A DNA stretch of 64,000 bases from Apophysomyces variabilis (taxonomy: Eukaryota; Mucoromycota; Mucoromycetes; Mucorales; Mucoraceae): positions 2,868,160-2,932,159 of the forward strand of contig MZZL01000409.1 of assembly GCA_002749535.1 (NCBI GenBank), in the 5' to 3' direction. Position 1 is the stretch's first letter; the number at the start of each line of letters is the position of its first letter. The translations under genes were made by a program, and so were the position numbers. Below the pieces are notes generated by a model that saw only the letters and a list, made by a program, of their open reading frames with translations, was not told the origin of the DNA and made no database searches. Shown here piece after piece: positions 45,131 to 56,390 of this stretch.

Positions 45131-47961
45131 TTAATCATCTTTACGAGGAGAAGTAGGTGGACCTTGCATATTAGGGTACGGTTCGTGCATCATTGGTCGC
45201 TGCTGCTGTTGCATCATATTGGGTTGCATCATGTGCACCATCATGGGCGCTCCTTTACCAGAATAATATCAGCCCATCACATCGAAAAAAAAGCACTTAT
45301 ATAGTCTGAACCACTTACCAGGTGGTGGATTACCTTGATATTGCTGATATACTTGATGGGGAGGTGCCATGGGTGAGCGTTGTGGAGACGGAAATCCGTG
45401 GGGGAATGGAGATCCTCCTACGGCTGTATTAGCAATGATTTACCTACACTATATGGAGTTACGTGGTGAGGCGCTTGTCATCTGCGGGCTGTATGCGACC
45501 GCTGGTGGAGCACCTGAAGGAGGAATTGGTGCTGTAAGCGGCACATTGGGAACAAACTGCGGGCTCATATAGGGCACATGTCCCGGTTGAGCCATTGGCA
45601 TATATTGCTAATTTACCATCGATTAGAACTAATAGCTTTCACTAAGTCATTGTCCCCACCTGAGGATAGCGGTATTGGGGAGGATAACCATATGGATATG
45701 CTTGAGCAGGATATCCAGTAAACATATCATCATCGTAATGAGCAAACTGGTTAAATTGATGTCTGTATGGCTTCTGGCCAAATGGCCACGTCGGTCCTAG
45801 GTTTGAAGCGTTAATTTAAACCGGTCTCTACGTCCATCAGATGACATACCAACAGAATCGGGATTTTCACAATCATCGTCTGAAAACGGTGCGCATAAAA
45901 CTTCTGCGACTGTCAAATGTCCACTGTGGTTATTCTTCTTTGCGGAACGATTTGTGGAGTGATCGTCCGTAGTACTCAATGCACCCTAAATACATATTCA
46001 TTCCTATGATCCACATCGGCTTTTTCGAGTCAACTTACAGGAATAAATACGGGAGCATCTGGATTAGGTTTAAACTCGGAAGCCTTGACGTTAAACTTAA
46101 ATCCACTTGAGCTTTGCTTGGTTTCTGTGGCAGGTTTCTGAGCATCAATCTTCTCTCCCTCCGGCTTCTTAGCGGGCACAGATTGCTTATTGTCGGCAGA
46201 CCGAACTTTCGATTCAACAGTCTTCTTTGTTTCTTCTGCTTTATTTGTCGTTTCAACAGCTTCTGCTTTTTTCTCTGATGGCGACGAAACGGTTGCATTT
46301 GACTTTGCAGGGCTGGCTGGCTTTTTACCCTTGGACAGTAGCGGAACCAGATCTGGGGGAACTGGTACGTTCAGTTTGAAGGTCTGATGGAATTTCATAA
46401 GTTCTGCCAATCTTCCGTCTTTCTCCTTCTTCTGCAAAGCCTGTTTCTTGGCATGGAGCTTGTCCTTTTCAACCATAGCAAATTTATGGAACTTATTGGC
46501 AATCTCAGCTTCAATACGCTCAGTTGCCGGCACCTAATTCACCAGTTAACCTCGTCAATATGACCCTAAATCATCAGCAACATCTAACCTTCTCCACTGC
46601 AGCTTTTCCTTGGGATCCATAAGATTCTTGGCGAAGATTGGACACGGGCGAAGGGGTAGTAACAACAGCCTTGGGTAGATTGCCTGTCAGAAGCTTGTGT
46701 AGCGGGCTGTCTGGTGGAACGTTTCCAAACTGATTTTCTTTCTTAATCTGCTCTTCTTTCGTCGGCTTTTGCTGACCTTGCTTGCGAAGAGCAGGAGGAA
46801 GATACTTATTGGTGTTCGTTTCACGCACAACAGCACCATAGCGATCCTCTTCATCCATTCCGCTATCATCTGTAACAATGCCACGTTCTTCAAGAATATG
46901 CACATTGGATGAAGTTGCCTATCAAATCCGTTTAAGGTCAAATGCAAACCTTTGACTTCCTTCACACTACATACACGTTGGATTTCATTTGCCACTTCGA
47001 TGGCGCGTTTTTCCCGATCTTTGAAATCAGGTGCTGATCGATCCAGCCGCGTGGTATAGATTTCCTCGTTAAAGTCCGTCTTTAAACCGAAAAGTTTTTC
47101 ATTGGCAGCAAACTGGTCCCATGAACCTGTCCCATTTCGTTCGCTCGTATCACCCTCCAATGCTCCCAATGTTTGGTCTTCATGATCATGCCCCTCCGGA
47201 TTCCATTTATGGAGCTCACGTTCCTTTATCTCACTTTTTCCGCTAATGTCCGTGTCAGTTTTAAAGGCTATAGAACCATCAGTTGGTATGAAATATGATA
47301 CATCTCGTGCCCTTTCTAAACTTACTGTCCCGACTCTGGAGTGGAGTATCACCAACCGTCAGATCAACATCTACCGCATTGATCTCGACAACGTCTCTGC
47401 CAAACAAAAGAAGTGTGTTCTTAACAGGATGTGGGTTTGTCTTGCCGTTCTGATGCGGTTCGGACGGATCGTGAACCTTTCTGGCCAACTTCAAGGTTAC
47501 GCTGAGATCACCTTCAGTGGATGCGGCATGAAATATCCCTTCGAATTTAGTGCCATTCCGGACTGTCACCTGAACCACGCTGCCCTGAGAGAGAGGACAC
47601 CCAAGCCAAGGTCAGCATGCAAGTAATGGTCAGAAAAGGAAGATCCTACTTACAATTAGATTAACCAGTAGATACAACATACGGTCATGCATGTGCTTCA
47701 TCATGTCGCTATCTTCAGCAAAGTAGCCACCTTGTTTGTGTGCAGGTGAGGAGTGAGTAGTATTGCCGTTATTGGGCACACGCCCTGTTGTGCTGTTCGA
47801 ATTAGACCATTTCTTGTTGTTGTTTCCACGGCTATGGAGTGGACATTATGAACTGCCATCTTGACAACCAGAGATTTATATTTAGATTTATACCTTTGAT
47901 TTGTCTTTTGGAAACCAGAGTCTTGTCTTCTTCCTTGTGGTTTTGTGTTGGTCAATGACAT
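45131..47961 (-). CDS. PBP1: Ataxin-2 / PBP1 homologue
   Basis: Eleven exons (complement) 45131-45252, 45319-45423, 45463-45607, 45660-45796, 45850-45985, 46039-46533, 46589-46918, 46975-47267, 47326-47584, 47654-47831 and 47894-47961 sum to 2268 nt, 755 aa. Domains: ataxin-2 SM fold (about 72-165: DRMLYLLVNLIGSVVQVTVR, NGTKFEGIFHAAS, INAVDVDLTVG), LsmAD (about 170-270: FKTDTDISG, WDQFAANEKLFGLKTDFNEE, YTTRLDRSAPDFKDREKRA), a helical central part, a PAM2-like motif (about 525-541: VKASEFKPNPDAPVFIP) that should bind the MLLE domain of poly(A)-binding protein, and a Pro/Gln/Met-rich low-complexity C-terminus. It acts in RNA metabolism, stress granules and TORC1 signalling (family knowledge). 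Every junction keeps phase. Confidence 0.95.
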
Positions 47962-48703
47962 GTTCTGTCTTTGTAGATCGATGGACTGGGTCGGATTACA
48001 CGATTGCAACGATTAAAGAGAGAAATTAAAAATAAAAGAGCCGATGTCTTGGCTAGTACAACAAAGAGGAACTGAAAATAGAGCTGAACTTGGGTACAGA
48101 ATGCTTTGGATTATGAAACCAGCCTATCTCTCTCTCTCTCTCTTTTTCTCTTGTTCTTGTTTGAAAAACAAAAAGGTGTTCTCCCTTTCTGACCGGATTT
48201 GGTACCATGCGTCACAAACTCGGTCCTTTGGCACCCGCCCCGCCGACACCAATGAAAACAAAAAATAATCTCTCTCCCCGCAGCAACTCTTTAACTACAT
48301 AGTCTGTGTATATGTCTCGCTTCTGTTCACAAAAGATGAACAACTGTCATGCTTATTCATCAGTACTCATACCGTGGCCTCCGTGTACGATCGAGCCTCA
48401 TCTCATTATACTAGTAAAGCATGACGCTAACTCAAAATGCCTGCGAATAGGACAATCAATATATAGTTGATGTCGTACACGGAAAGGTGCCGCTGGTTAC
48501 ATGACGCACGCCCTTTTCAACTTGATCAAAACCATACTGAATTTGATCCTTAAAGTACTCAATCGGGATAAGGAGAATGCGTATCTTTCCCCTTTTTGAA
48601 AGATTTCTTTACCAGATACACTCGCCACCAAATGGTAAACCTTGTGTTTCACTAACAAGCGAAACAAAGAATTATACAAAGAATTTATTTATTTTTATTT
48701 GCT
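47962..48703. other. Upstream region of ataxin-2 homologue / 3' flank of CARM1-like gene
   Basis: Promoter region with a TC repeat (48127-48146). No gene found. Confidence 0.5.
48127..48146. repeat. (TC)n tract
   Basis: Run of tctctctc upstream of the ataxin-2 homologue. Confidence 0.85.
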
Positions 48704-50292
48704 TTAATTTACAAACTCTTCATATTCATCCATCAACGATTCAAACTCCATATTAGGTGCTGTTTCGTCCAACTGACCTTCCGGTGTATATAAACATGAA
48801 TATTCTGGTTTATGATCAGGCATATAACCAGGCGTAAAACTGTAATTGTATGTCTGTTCATGTAACTCCCATCGGCCCCGGCGACGGAGCGGTTGAGACG
48901 TCTCCGATGTTTCAGGGAACGTTTTGGGGTCAAGGGATGCTGGATCACTGACGGATGTGTTATCCAAAGCAACCTCCACGTAAATGGTGTAACTTCGCAT
49001 GTCATTGACGATACAGCGCATCCAGCCGTGTAGAGTTTGTGTTGCGTTGACTGCCAATGGCTCTTTGAAGAGAAATCGTACCTGTTGCCAATGCGTACGT
49101 TCCGCGGCAGGACCTGTAGACATTTCAACCGTCGTGCCAGCGCTTTCTTCCGTTGCAGGTTTGTCGTATGGTGGAGGTGCAAATACGAGGTCAAACCAAC
49201 CAGCGATACCGTGCATTAAGCCTGTGTAGCCAACCGTCCATTTAAATGGAATGGTTATATCCTGTAATTCAGTGACAGAAACAGTCGAAAAGTCCACGGC
49301 ATAGGTATCCAAAAACGTAGGCGTCGTAATCAGATTACGATGATCAAAATGACCCACCACAGGCATACCTAGATAACCGTATCAGTTTGGTCCTGTCTCA
49401 CATCGCACCAAAGCGTCACCAAACATTTCATCGCGTGCATCCTTGTAAAGGGTTGTCAGGTCGATGCCATAAAACGATGATTGCTCCCTAAGACAACCAG
49501 TTAAAACCATCTATCTTTTCCCCGAACCTTAGTGCTCAACTTACCAAAAGCGTGCCTTGGCCATCGTCTCACTCCACAAGGTAGCGTCAGTAAAAGGTGC
49601 CAAGTAAATGTTGCCTTTGGACGGAAACAAAGCACCGCCAGGCTTCAAATAGTGGTCTCTAGCATAAACGTAGCTCTCCAACTATTGAAAAAAAAAGGTT
49701 CATTCTGACTATTCTCTCCTCTGTATGTTCTCCTCTCCCCCTCCATTACCATTCGTTCATGGAACAGTAGGACACCGATTGGTTCAGACACAATAGTGTC
49801 CACTTGAGGAATAGGCAAATTTGGTTCTTCGATCTTTGCTAGGGGTTATACAAGTAAGTACGAGAAATAGACAGCTGATGTCGAATATTTTACCATTGAC
49901 AACTTCCACTTTATCCTTTAAAAACTCGTTTTTGCCATTTTTGCCCGCAGCGTCCACTAACTTTTTCATCTTTTTGGCCATACCAGACGCCTCAACCGCA
50001 TACACTTTCTCGGCTCCCGCCTGGACTGCGAAATAAGAAAGGATACCCGAACCGGCACCAACATCCATCACTGTTTTTCCTTGAAAACATTTGGGTCCAT
50101 TCAGCAAAATGGCGGAACGATAGGTGGCTGTTCGTACCGTGTCCTGCAGCATGTTTTGCTAATCACAAATCCAATTTAAGACAAACACCTCCATGCAAGC
50201 GCGATCTATACCTGATGCTGCAGCATAGCATAGTATCCAAAGTATTGAGGATCCCTATGTTCGACGCCGGGTGCCGATGATTCGGATGCCAT
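48704..50292 (-). CDS. Type I protein arginine methyltransferase, CARM1/PRMT4-like
   Basis: Exons (complement) 48704-49368, 49402-49487, 49545-49681, 49750-49838, 49894-50158 and 50212-50292 sum to 1323 nt, 440 aa. PRMT motifs: YFGYYAMLQHQQNMLQDTVR (start of fold), VMDVGAGSGILSYF (motif I), VYAVEASGMA (post-I), TIVSEPIGVLLFHERMLES (double-E loop with both catalytic Glu; the same layout as SEPMGYMLFNERMLES of CARM1), LYLAPFTD-type strand, and THWQQVRFLF (THW loop). The THW loop, LHGWMR and the FHGVDL-like FYGIDLTTL point to PRMT4 rather than PRMT1/RMT1. It forms asymmetric dimethylarginine on histones and RNA-binding proteins (family knowledge). The CARM1 N-terminal EVH1 domain is absent. Confidence 0.92.
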
Positions 50293-50814
50293 TGTACGTG
50301 TTATCGAAAAGATTGACACTCCTCCAAGCCGCTACACGGTGCACACGGGTTCGGCTGTTGAGACTCCCTTTGCAGTCACATTTGTGCCTGTGCACACCTT
50401 TGCGTAACATGTGTTGCCATCTGCTCGATTCAAGCCGAGGGAAACACGATGTTAATAAACGCATTAATATCCAGTGATTATAACTGGAATCAACTTTTGT
50501 TTTGCATGGTATTGTAAAATAACCGTTTTTTACGTGCTACAAACATGGCGTGAATAGATACATACCGCCCATGGGGATAGGGAGATCCTTGCCTCATGCT
50601 ATTTTTGACTGAACAGTATTTGGAGGTCGTAAGTTTAACATCAATCAACCGTAACAATGGCTTATTCTGAATAGACTTTTTTTTTTCAATTTTTTACTTG
50701 GTGAAGAAAGGTGTTCACCGGTATTAGCGCGCAGGTGAAAGATGGATCTATATGTTTTAAATTCACTGTTGACGACTAGATCGAATTCCAAGTGTATAGC
50801 GTGCTATACCTATG
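50293..50814. promoter_or_regulatory. Upstream region of CARM1-like gene
   Basis: Promoter of the minus-strand CARM1-like gene and 3' flank of the small candidate gene at 50815-51157. No other coding sequence. Confidence 0.45.
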
Positions 50815-51157
50815 CTAAGGATCCAATAAAGGTTGTAGCAGCTTCTGCAATGGAACGGTCCATAATAGATCAAGGATAATACTTTCCCAAGGACAGAGTG
50901 GACAAAGGTATTGGTTGCCATATCGAGTTACACAAACAGAAGCCATCACGCAGAATCTATTCATTTACCAAACAATGTAAGACAGAATATTTGGGGTCAT
51001 TATTATTGCCATCACTGTCTGTGAATTTGAAAGACCAGTGTTCACACTTTGCCATTAAACCATATTTATAGAAATTTCTGCTGCGCTCGAGTTGGCGGTG
51101 AATAGAGCTAACCATTTGACTGGCTTTTGGCAAAAGACCGTGTAACCTATTCTGCAT
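50815..51157 (-). CDS. Putative small protein, two exons (72 aa)
   Basis: Candidate model (complement) 50815-50844 and 50969-51157, 219 nt in phase: MQNRLHGLLPKASQMVSSIH, RQLERSRNFYKYGLMAKCEH, WSFKFTDSDGNNNDPKYSVL then HCL|KLLQPLLDP. Donor gtaaat after a TTG codon, acceptor ttgcag. The composition is protein-like and the ATG is the first in frame, but I do not recognise a family and the short last exon is a choice among several acceptors. It could be a pseudogene fragment. Confidence 0.38.
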
Positions 51158-51432
51158 GGTTTCGTCCTTCGAACCATGTGCAATGCGAAATGACTAAGAA
51201 ATAAACGAACATAGATATTACTTTACTGAATCACTCCTGCTATCAATGCCTGTTTCATGTCGCACATTGCTGCCTTGTGCCACATCCATTGTTTTCTTTT
51301 GATCGAAATCATGCTCCTGTACCTCATCCCTAAACATGCAAATCCCTTCATCCCCATGATACTGCCATCTTTACAGATATCTCATACGATTAATCACACT
51401 AGAATAACGAAACCTGTATTAAAAGAACCATG

Positions 51433-52078
51433 CTACTGCTGCTGGGCTTCGAACTTGAGCCGTGACTGTGCAAATAGCAGCTCCTGTTGTCGCAACAGTT
51501 CTTCTTCTGAAATGCCAGAGTTCTCCAATCGTGTGCTTTTCTTGTCCCTATCCTGCAATACAAAATGTTTGCTTAATAAACAGACTCCCATTCAATGCTT
51601 TCGCAAACATTGCGCTGATACCTTTTGCTGTTTCTTATGCTCTTTAAATACTTCGTCCACTTCCTCTACATAGTCTTCAAACCCGAGTGCTTGTAAAGCA
51701 GCCACGACGTGCTCGCCTGCGATCGTCTTTTTTGTTTCTCTCTCACAGATCTCATTTGCCTCCGATGCAATAAGATGAATAAATTCTATGTAAATAAGTA
51801 TATTAACACAGGTAGACTCAAGATAAGCGAAACAAAACGTTCCATGAACATACCAACACAACAATCAATCAATAGATCGCGCGTGTCTTTTGCACAGACT
51901 ACATCGTCCGGCATCATTTCGTTGATAAGTTTTTGTACCGTGGCTTTTCAAGCAGAAAATAAGAGTGAATGGACTTTGTTTCAGTTGCGCTCGAATGCTA
52001 GGGCGTTGTGTGCTGTTTACCTTTTGGCAAGGATAAATCGTCATCACCAGTAGGGCCGGAACGTTCGTTATCGCTCAT
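51433..52078 (-). CDS. NCB2: NC2 beta / Dr1 negative cofactor 2 subunit
   Basis: Exons (complement) 51433-51552, 51622-51785, 51854-51943 and 52021-52078 sum to 432 nt, 143 aa. It is a histone-fold subunit of NC2, which with the alpha subunit binds TBP on DNA and blocks or modulates preinitiation. Signatures: DDDLSLPKATVQKLINEMMP, DTRDLLIDCCVEFIHLIASE, ANEICERETKKTIAGEHVVA, ALQALGFEDYVEEVDEVFKE, and the tail DKKSTRLENSGISEEELLRQ QELLFAQSR with Gln-rich end. Order and length follow yeast Ncb2 and human Dr1. The histone fold spans about residues 12-90. Divergent from the AIM32-like gene across a 1.2 kb spacer. Confidence 0.95.
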
Positions 52079-53250
52079 GACAAATAGGTTTGTTTCAATC
52101 TGCTCAAATTATATGCAAGTCTAGAGAATGGCGACAATATGTAATTGCGATTAGGGAACCGGAGTAGATGATCTTGGCATGGCTGGAAGTGAGGGAAAGA
52201 AAAAAATCTGCGGGCTTAAAATGTCTGGACTGAAGCGAGCGAATCAAATGCTCGTATACTGGAAATTGAGCTGTATCAAAAGTGTTCTCTTGCCTCGTGT
52301 TAAGAAAGCAAGCTTGTACTATGATAAAGCAGAATGGTGAGTTCGTTAGTAAGAAGAGAAGGTATAACTCACTATGTATTTATGTTAAGTCCATCTTTCA
52401 GCCCCCCACAATTCGGTGATTTTATTCATTTTTTTCTTACGCAAACAGCTTCGGAACATAGCAAACAAGTAGTAGTAGCTTGTATCATATCGAGACTACA
52501 GCTTATTAACTGTTTTTATCTACGGATGGTAGTTCAAAATAAAGGTTATTGATCCTGCTTTATACAATGGGGATGCTAACGATGTCTTTGATATGGGGCC
52601 CTTGATCCATACCAACCGGCCGTTCGATGGCTCCAACACTGTTGGCTTAGTCATTGTGAACTAGTCAAAGAGACGTATATCATACGTAAACCGACTGTAA
52701 AGAACTTTCATTTGCAAGTCTTAACTTTGCCGATCGTCTATGCGTCATTGCATTTATCGGCGTTATTCGTTTCTAATATCTGATACGTATATCTAACGGT
52801 TGTTTTATTTTAACCGAAACTGGATATGACAGACAAATTCATAGCATAAAGAGAGAAGATTTGAAAGCATCAGATAACCGCTACATAGGACGAATTGAAT
52901 AGATCCGGCTGCTTTCCGGTTGACCGCAGCGCTATAAGCCATTTTTCCAAATTTCTTATCCACGGCCGCGGTTCCACATAGCCTGTAATGATCGCAACCG
53001 GATAGAATCGGGCGAAGGATAGTCAATACTCAGAGTAATCGGATGATGACAGAGACAATGACTCGCTGCCTGCTTCAGACTCAATAGTAAATACCATGAA
53101 CCCTTTGTATGAAAGAATTACCGCTGTCTTTACGAAATGAACCTGCTGGGTTTCTAACTCGCAGTTTTGCGCGGAAAACCGGACGACTCCCCATATAAGG
53201 GACACTCGACCCATTTCATTGCTTCTTTCCTGGTAGACTTCTGTTTCCCC
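52079..53250. promoter_or_regulatory. Divergent intergenic region NC2-beta / AIM32-like
   Basis: 1.2 kb between divergent genes. Short frames (52334-52552, 52805-53026, 53023-53214) show no family; I see no RNA gene. Confidence 0.45.
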
Positions 53251-54259
53251 ATGTTGCCTTTGTTACGAGTGCATTCTGCATCTCGATCTCTTGCTTCTGT
53301 ACGTTGGCAATCTACCAAAAGTATTCCCTTCGATACCAAACCGTTTCCGTTCTCTCGATTCGAAGCATGCTGTCCTGACATGGAGGCTAAACCGGCTCCC
53401 AATGGCTATGTACCATGCAAACGACACCCTATGCCTCGAGTGCTCGGTACGAAAGTCGATTTCACAAGTGACATGGAACGACCTCCCATGCAGCGACACC
53501 TCATGGTGTGTGTAGGAGAAAACGGACTGGAATGGTCACGATCTAAAGTGGAAGCTGTCCAGGGGGGACTCGTCGAAGCCATGGACAACCTTAAAAGAGA
53601 TTGGATCCTTGAGCAACGCAAAAATAAGACGCCAATGATAATACCGGATACCGATAGAGAGGTCTTTGCGACAGTTGCTGAGCGACCTTCGCATCATCCA
53701 TGGCCTACTTGCGATGTTATTGTGTTTCCCGATTTCCGGATATATCCCGCTGTGCAGCCCGATGCTTTAAAATCGTCTTCATTGTCCAATTTATTGACGG
53801 CATTATGGACTAATCCATCCTCGCAATTGCCTGAGGATGCAAAGCGACTGGAAGATGTGGATGCTGTTGTCCTAGTATGCACACATACTCAACGCGACAA
53901 AAGATGTGGAATTATGGGACCTATGATTGTGGACGAATTCAGGAGAGTCTTAAAGGCCAAAGGTCTACTAAAAGAAGGGAACAAGGGAAAGATCGAAGTT
54001 TGGGGAACGAGTCATTTTGGAGGTTTGTATGCCTGCGAATCTACCTAGGATGAGTGGAAATACTAATGGAGATAAATGGGACATAGGACACAAATTTGCT
54101 GGCAATGTTATTATCCATCAAAAAGGTCTCGGTGGACAGATATACGGGAACGTACGAGAATGCCACGTTGAAAGTATTGTTGATCGCCACATCATCCATC
54201 GCCAAGTTATAAGAGAACTATGGCGTGGTTCAATGACTCCAATAATAGACGAACTGTAA
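53251..54259 (+). CDS. AIM32: AIM32 / sucrase-ferredoxin-like mitochondrial protein
   Basis: Exons 53251-54022 and 54087-54259 sum to 945 nt, 314 aa. N-terminus MLPLLRVHSASRSLASVRWQ is a good mitochondrial presequence. Thioredoxin-like ferredoxin features: CDVIVFPDFRIYP, VDAVVLVCTHTQRDKRCGIMGP (Cys pair C-T-H...R-C-G, about residues 209-220), GTSHFGGHKFAGNVIIHQKG (His-containing HKFAGN motif rebuilt across the intron at 54023-54086), and ELWRGSM at the end. Yeast Aim32 is a 2Fe-2S thioredoxin-like protein affecting redox quality control in mitochondria (family knowledge). A further upstream in-frame ATG (53167) lacks targeting character. Confidence 0.92.
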
Positions 54260-54283
54260 AATAAGCAAGATAATACATAGAGT

Positions 54284-54642
54284 CTACTTGAGATCTCCGA
54301 AATCGACAGAACGAACCGTACGGTTAATACCCCTTTTCTGCATCATGTCAAAGAAAAAGATGCGATCGTACAGTACCGTTACGCAATACACTGTTTGATA
54401 TTGCGTGCTCAATTGATCTTTCTTGGTCGTTTGGAAGTGAAAGCTGAGGCAAATGCAGTGGGTTTCGAAAGGATCTAATTTAGGCAAGTGATACAAGATT
54501 GTATGCATTAAGACAAATCGATCGATTCAGATTAAGAGGACGTGATAATAGTTGAATGTGTTTGGAAACAAGAAAAGGAGTGCTATTAGTGCTTGTGAGT
54601 TCTTCTGCTACTTTTATTTGTTGCATTCATTTACCTCCCATA
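54284..54642 (-). CDS. Small uncharacterised protein with 7-nt first exon (65 aa)
   Basis: Model (complement) 54284-54474 and 54636-54642, 198 nt. Exon 1 is ATGGGAG followed by a gtaaat donor; a 161-nt intron ends in aaattag; exon 2 reads DPFETHCICLSFHFQTTKKD, QLSTQYQTVYCVTVLYDRIF, FFDMMQKRGINRTVRSVDFG and ends DLK. The phase fits exactly. The body has a real-protein composition (alternating hydrophobic/aromatic). Family unknown. It ends 25 nt from the AIM32-like stop (convergent) and starts 178 nt from the start of the DMT transporter (divergent), so it is sandwiched in a compact cluster. Confidence 0.55.
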
Positions 54643-54820
54643 CAAGGATTAGCAAAGGCTTCTTTTAGTTCCGATCAGTTGAGGTTCCGTCATCTGTGGT
54701 GCGTTGTGTGAATTCTTGGGTGCCAAATTAACGAGTCCCGAATTCTTTTTTTTTCTTAATCTTTCGCCTTCTTTCGTTGCACACAACTGTCCAACGCTTT
54801 CCGTCTTCTGCTTTCCGACC

Positions 54821-56142
54821 ATGACTACATCCCATGGTAGCAGGTCGAGTCATGCATTGCCTACAAGCGTTACCATTGTAAACGAGTCAACTCCACTTGT
54901 TGCTCAACATCAGAACAAAGCTGACACACTCGACCTGTCACTGTCCTTGAGTTCCGATCCGACACTTAGAAGAAGAGAAATACTAGGACTGTTGCTCATG
55001 ACATTTTCTGCACTTGCATTCGCCAGCATGTCCCTTTGCGTCAAATTGAGTGGGTCGACCTTTCCTTCGTTCGAGATCGTCCTGTCGCGTTCCATTGTGC
55101 AACTTGTTTTGGCCCTGCTGAGTTGTGCTATACTGCGGATAAACCCACTGGGGAAAAAGGGCGTTCGAAAATGGTTGTTCTTTCGCGCCTTGATCATGTC
55201 AATAGGCCTTGCCTTGTTTTTCTACAGTATTACTGTGCTTTCTCTGATAGAAGCAACTGGTAAAAAGAAAAAAGAGAAAAGAAGGAAAACGAATAAAACT
55301 ATGCGCGTTCTCTCATGCTGCATAAAAAAATAGTCATTTTTTTTCTAGGTCCTACTTTCACCGCTATCGTCGCCTCGGTTATATTGAACGAACCATTCAC
55401 TCTGTTCGACGCGTTCTGCTCTGTTCTATGTCTGGTCGGTGTATTCCTTGTAGCGCAACCACGCTTCATGTTTGGCCTGGAAGTCAACGACGACGAGAAC
55501 GAACTGAAACGCTTATTCGCTATTGTATGCTGTCTAGCGGGCGCCGTCACTTCAGCCATGGCTTTCGCAACTGTACGAAAGATCGGTAAAGGAACACACT
55601 TCATGGTTCACACCGTTTACTTTGCAGCTGTATCCGCCATGATCAGTCCTCCAGGCATGTTCGTTTTTCAGCACTTCGTCTTGCCTGGCCAAAACTGGGT
55701 ACCTCTTTTCTTAGTGGGATTGTTCGCCTTTGTCGGTCAATGTTTATTAAACCAAGGGTAGGTCTAAATCTTTCCTATATAAAAAAGAAAGATCTCGACT
55801 AATCAAACGGATTCTGTCAGCCTAAAATTGACTCCTGCTGGTCCAGGTAATGTATATCTCACTGCATCAACAGAAAACAAAAATCGATCGATTTTTTGAC
55901 CGCTTTTTCGTTGTACAGGAACTCTGACACGTATGATTGAAGTCGTTCTTGCTTTTCTCTTCGGCACGATCCTTCTCGGTGAAATGCCCGATAGATATTG
56001 TATTTTAGGGGCATCATTAATCGTGGGGATGACGACAGCCTTAGGAATTCACAAGTGGCACTCACAGGCGCTGAGAGTGGCTGCAATAAGAAAACGGCGA
56101 TCCAGAGACAGATTGAATATCTCGAATACCACAGAGTCCTGA
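54821..56142 (+). CDS. DMT-superfamily (EamA) membrane transporter
   Basis: Exons 54821-55259, 55349-55757, 55821-55846 and 55919-56142 sum to 1098 nt, 365 aa. After a polar about 50-residue N-terminus there are roughly ten hydrophobic helices in two EamA repeats: GLLLMTFSALAFASMSLCVK, FPSFEIVLSRSIVQLVLALLS, GLALFFYSITVLSLIEATGPTFTAIVA (first repeat end), AIVCCLAGAVTSAMAFATVRKI, AFVGQCLLNQGLKLTPAGPG TLTRMIEVVLAFLFGTILLGE (second repeat end). Closest in style to SLC35G1/SLC35G-like fungal proteins; the substrate is unknown. One exon is only 26 nt (55821-55846) and completes the GLKLTPAGP segment. Convergent with the phosphoglycerate mutase gene. Confidence 0.88.
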
Positions 56143-56390
56143 ACTATTGCCCAAGGTACCTGATATAATATACCAGTTGCTTACTTTGCAACTCGATCCG
56201 TTCAGCAAAAGAAAAAAATAACTGGGCCGTATCGCTCATATACACATATAATCGATCAACGAATAGAACCTTCTTTTTTCCAGCTGAATAAACACGCAAT
56301 GGATAAAAACAAAAAATTACACTCAACCTTACTTACTACATACAACAAAAATCTAAGTGCACCAAAAAACTATACAAGAAAAAGCTCACT

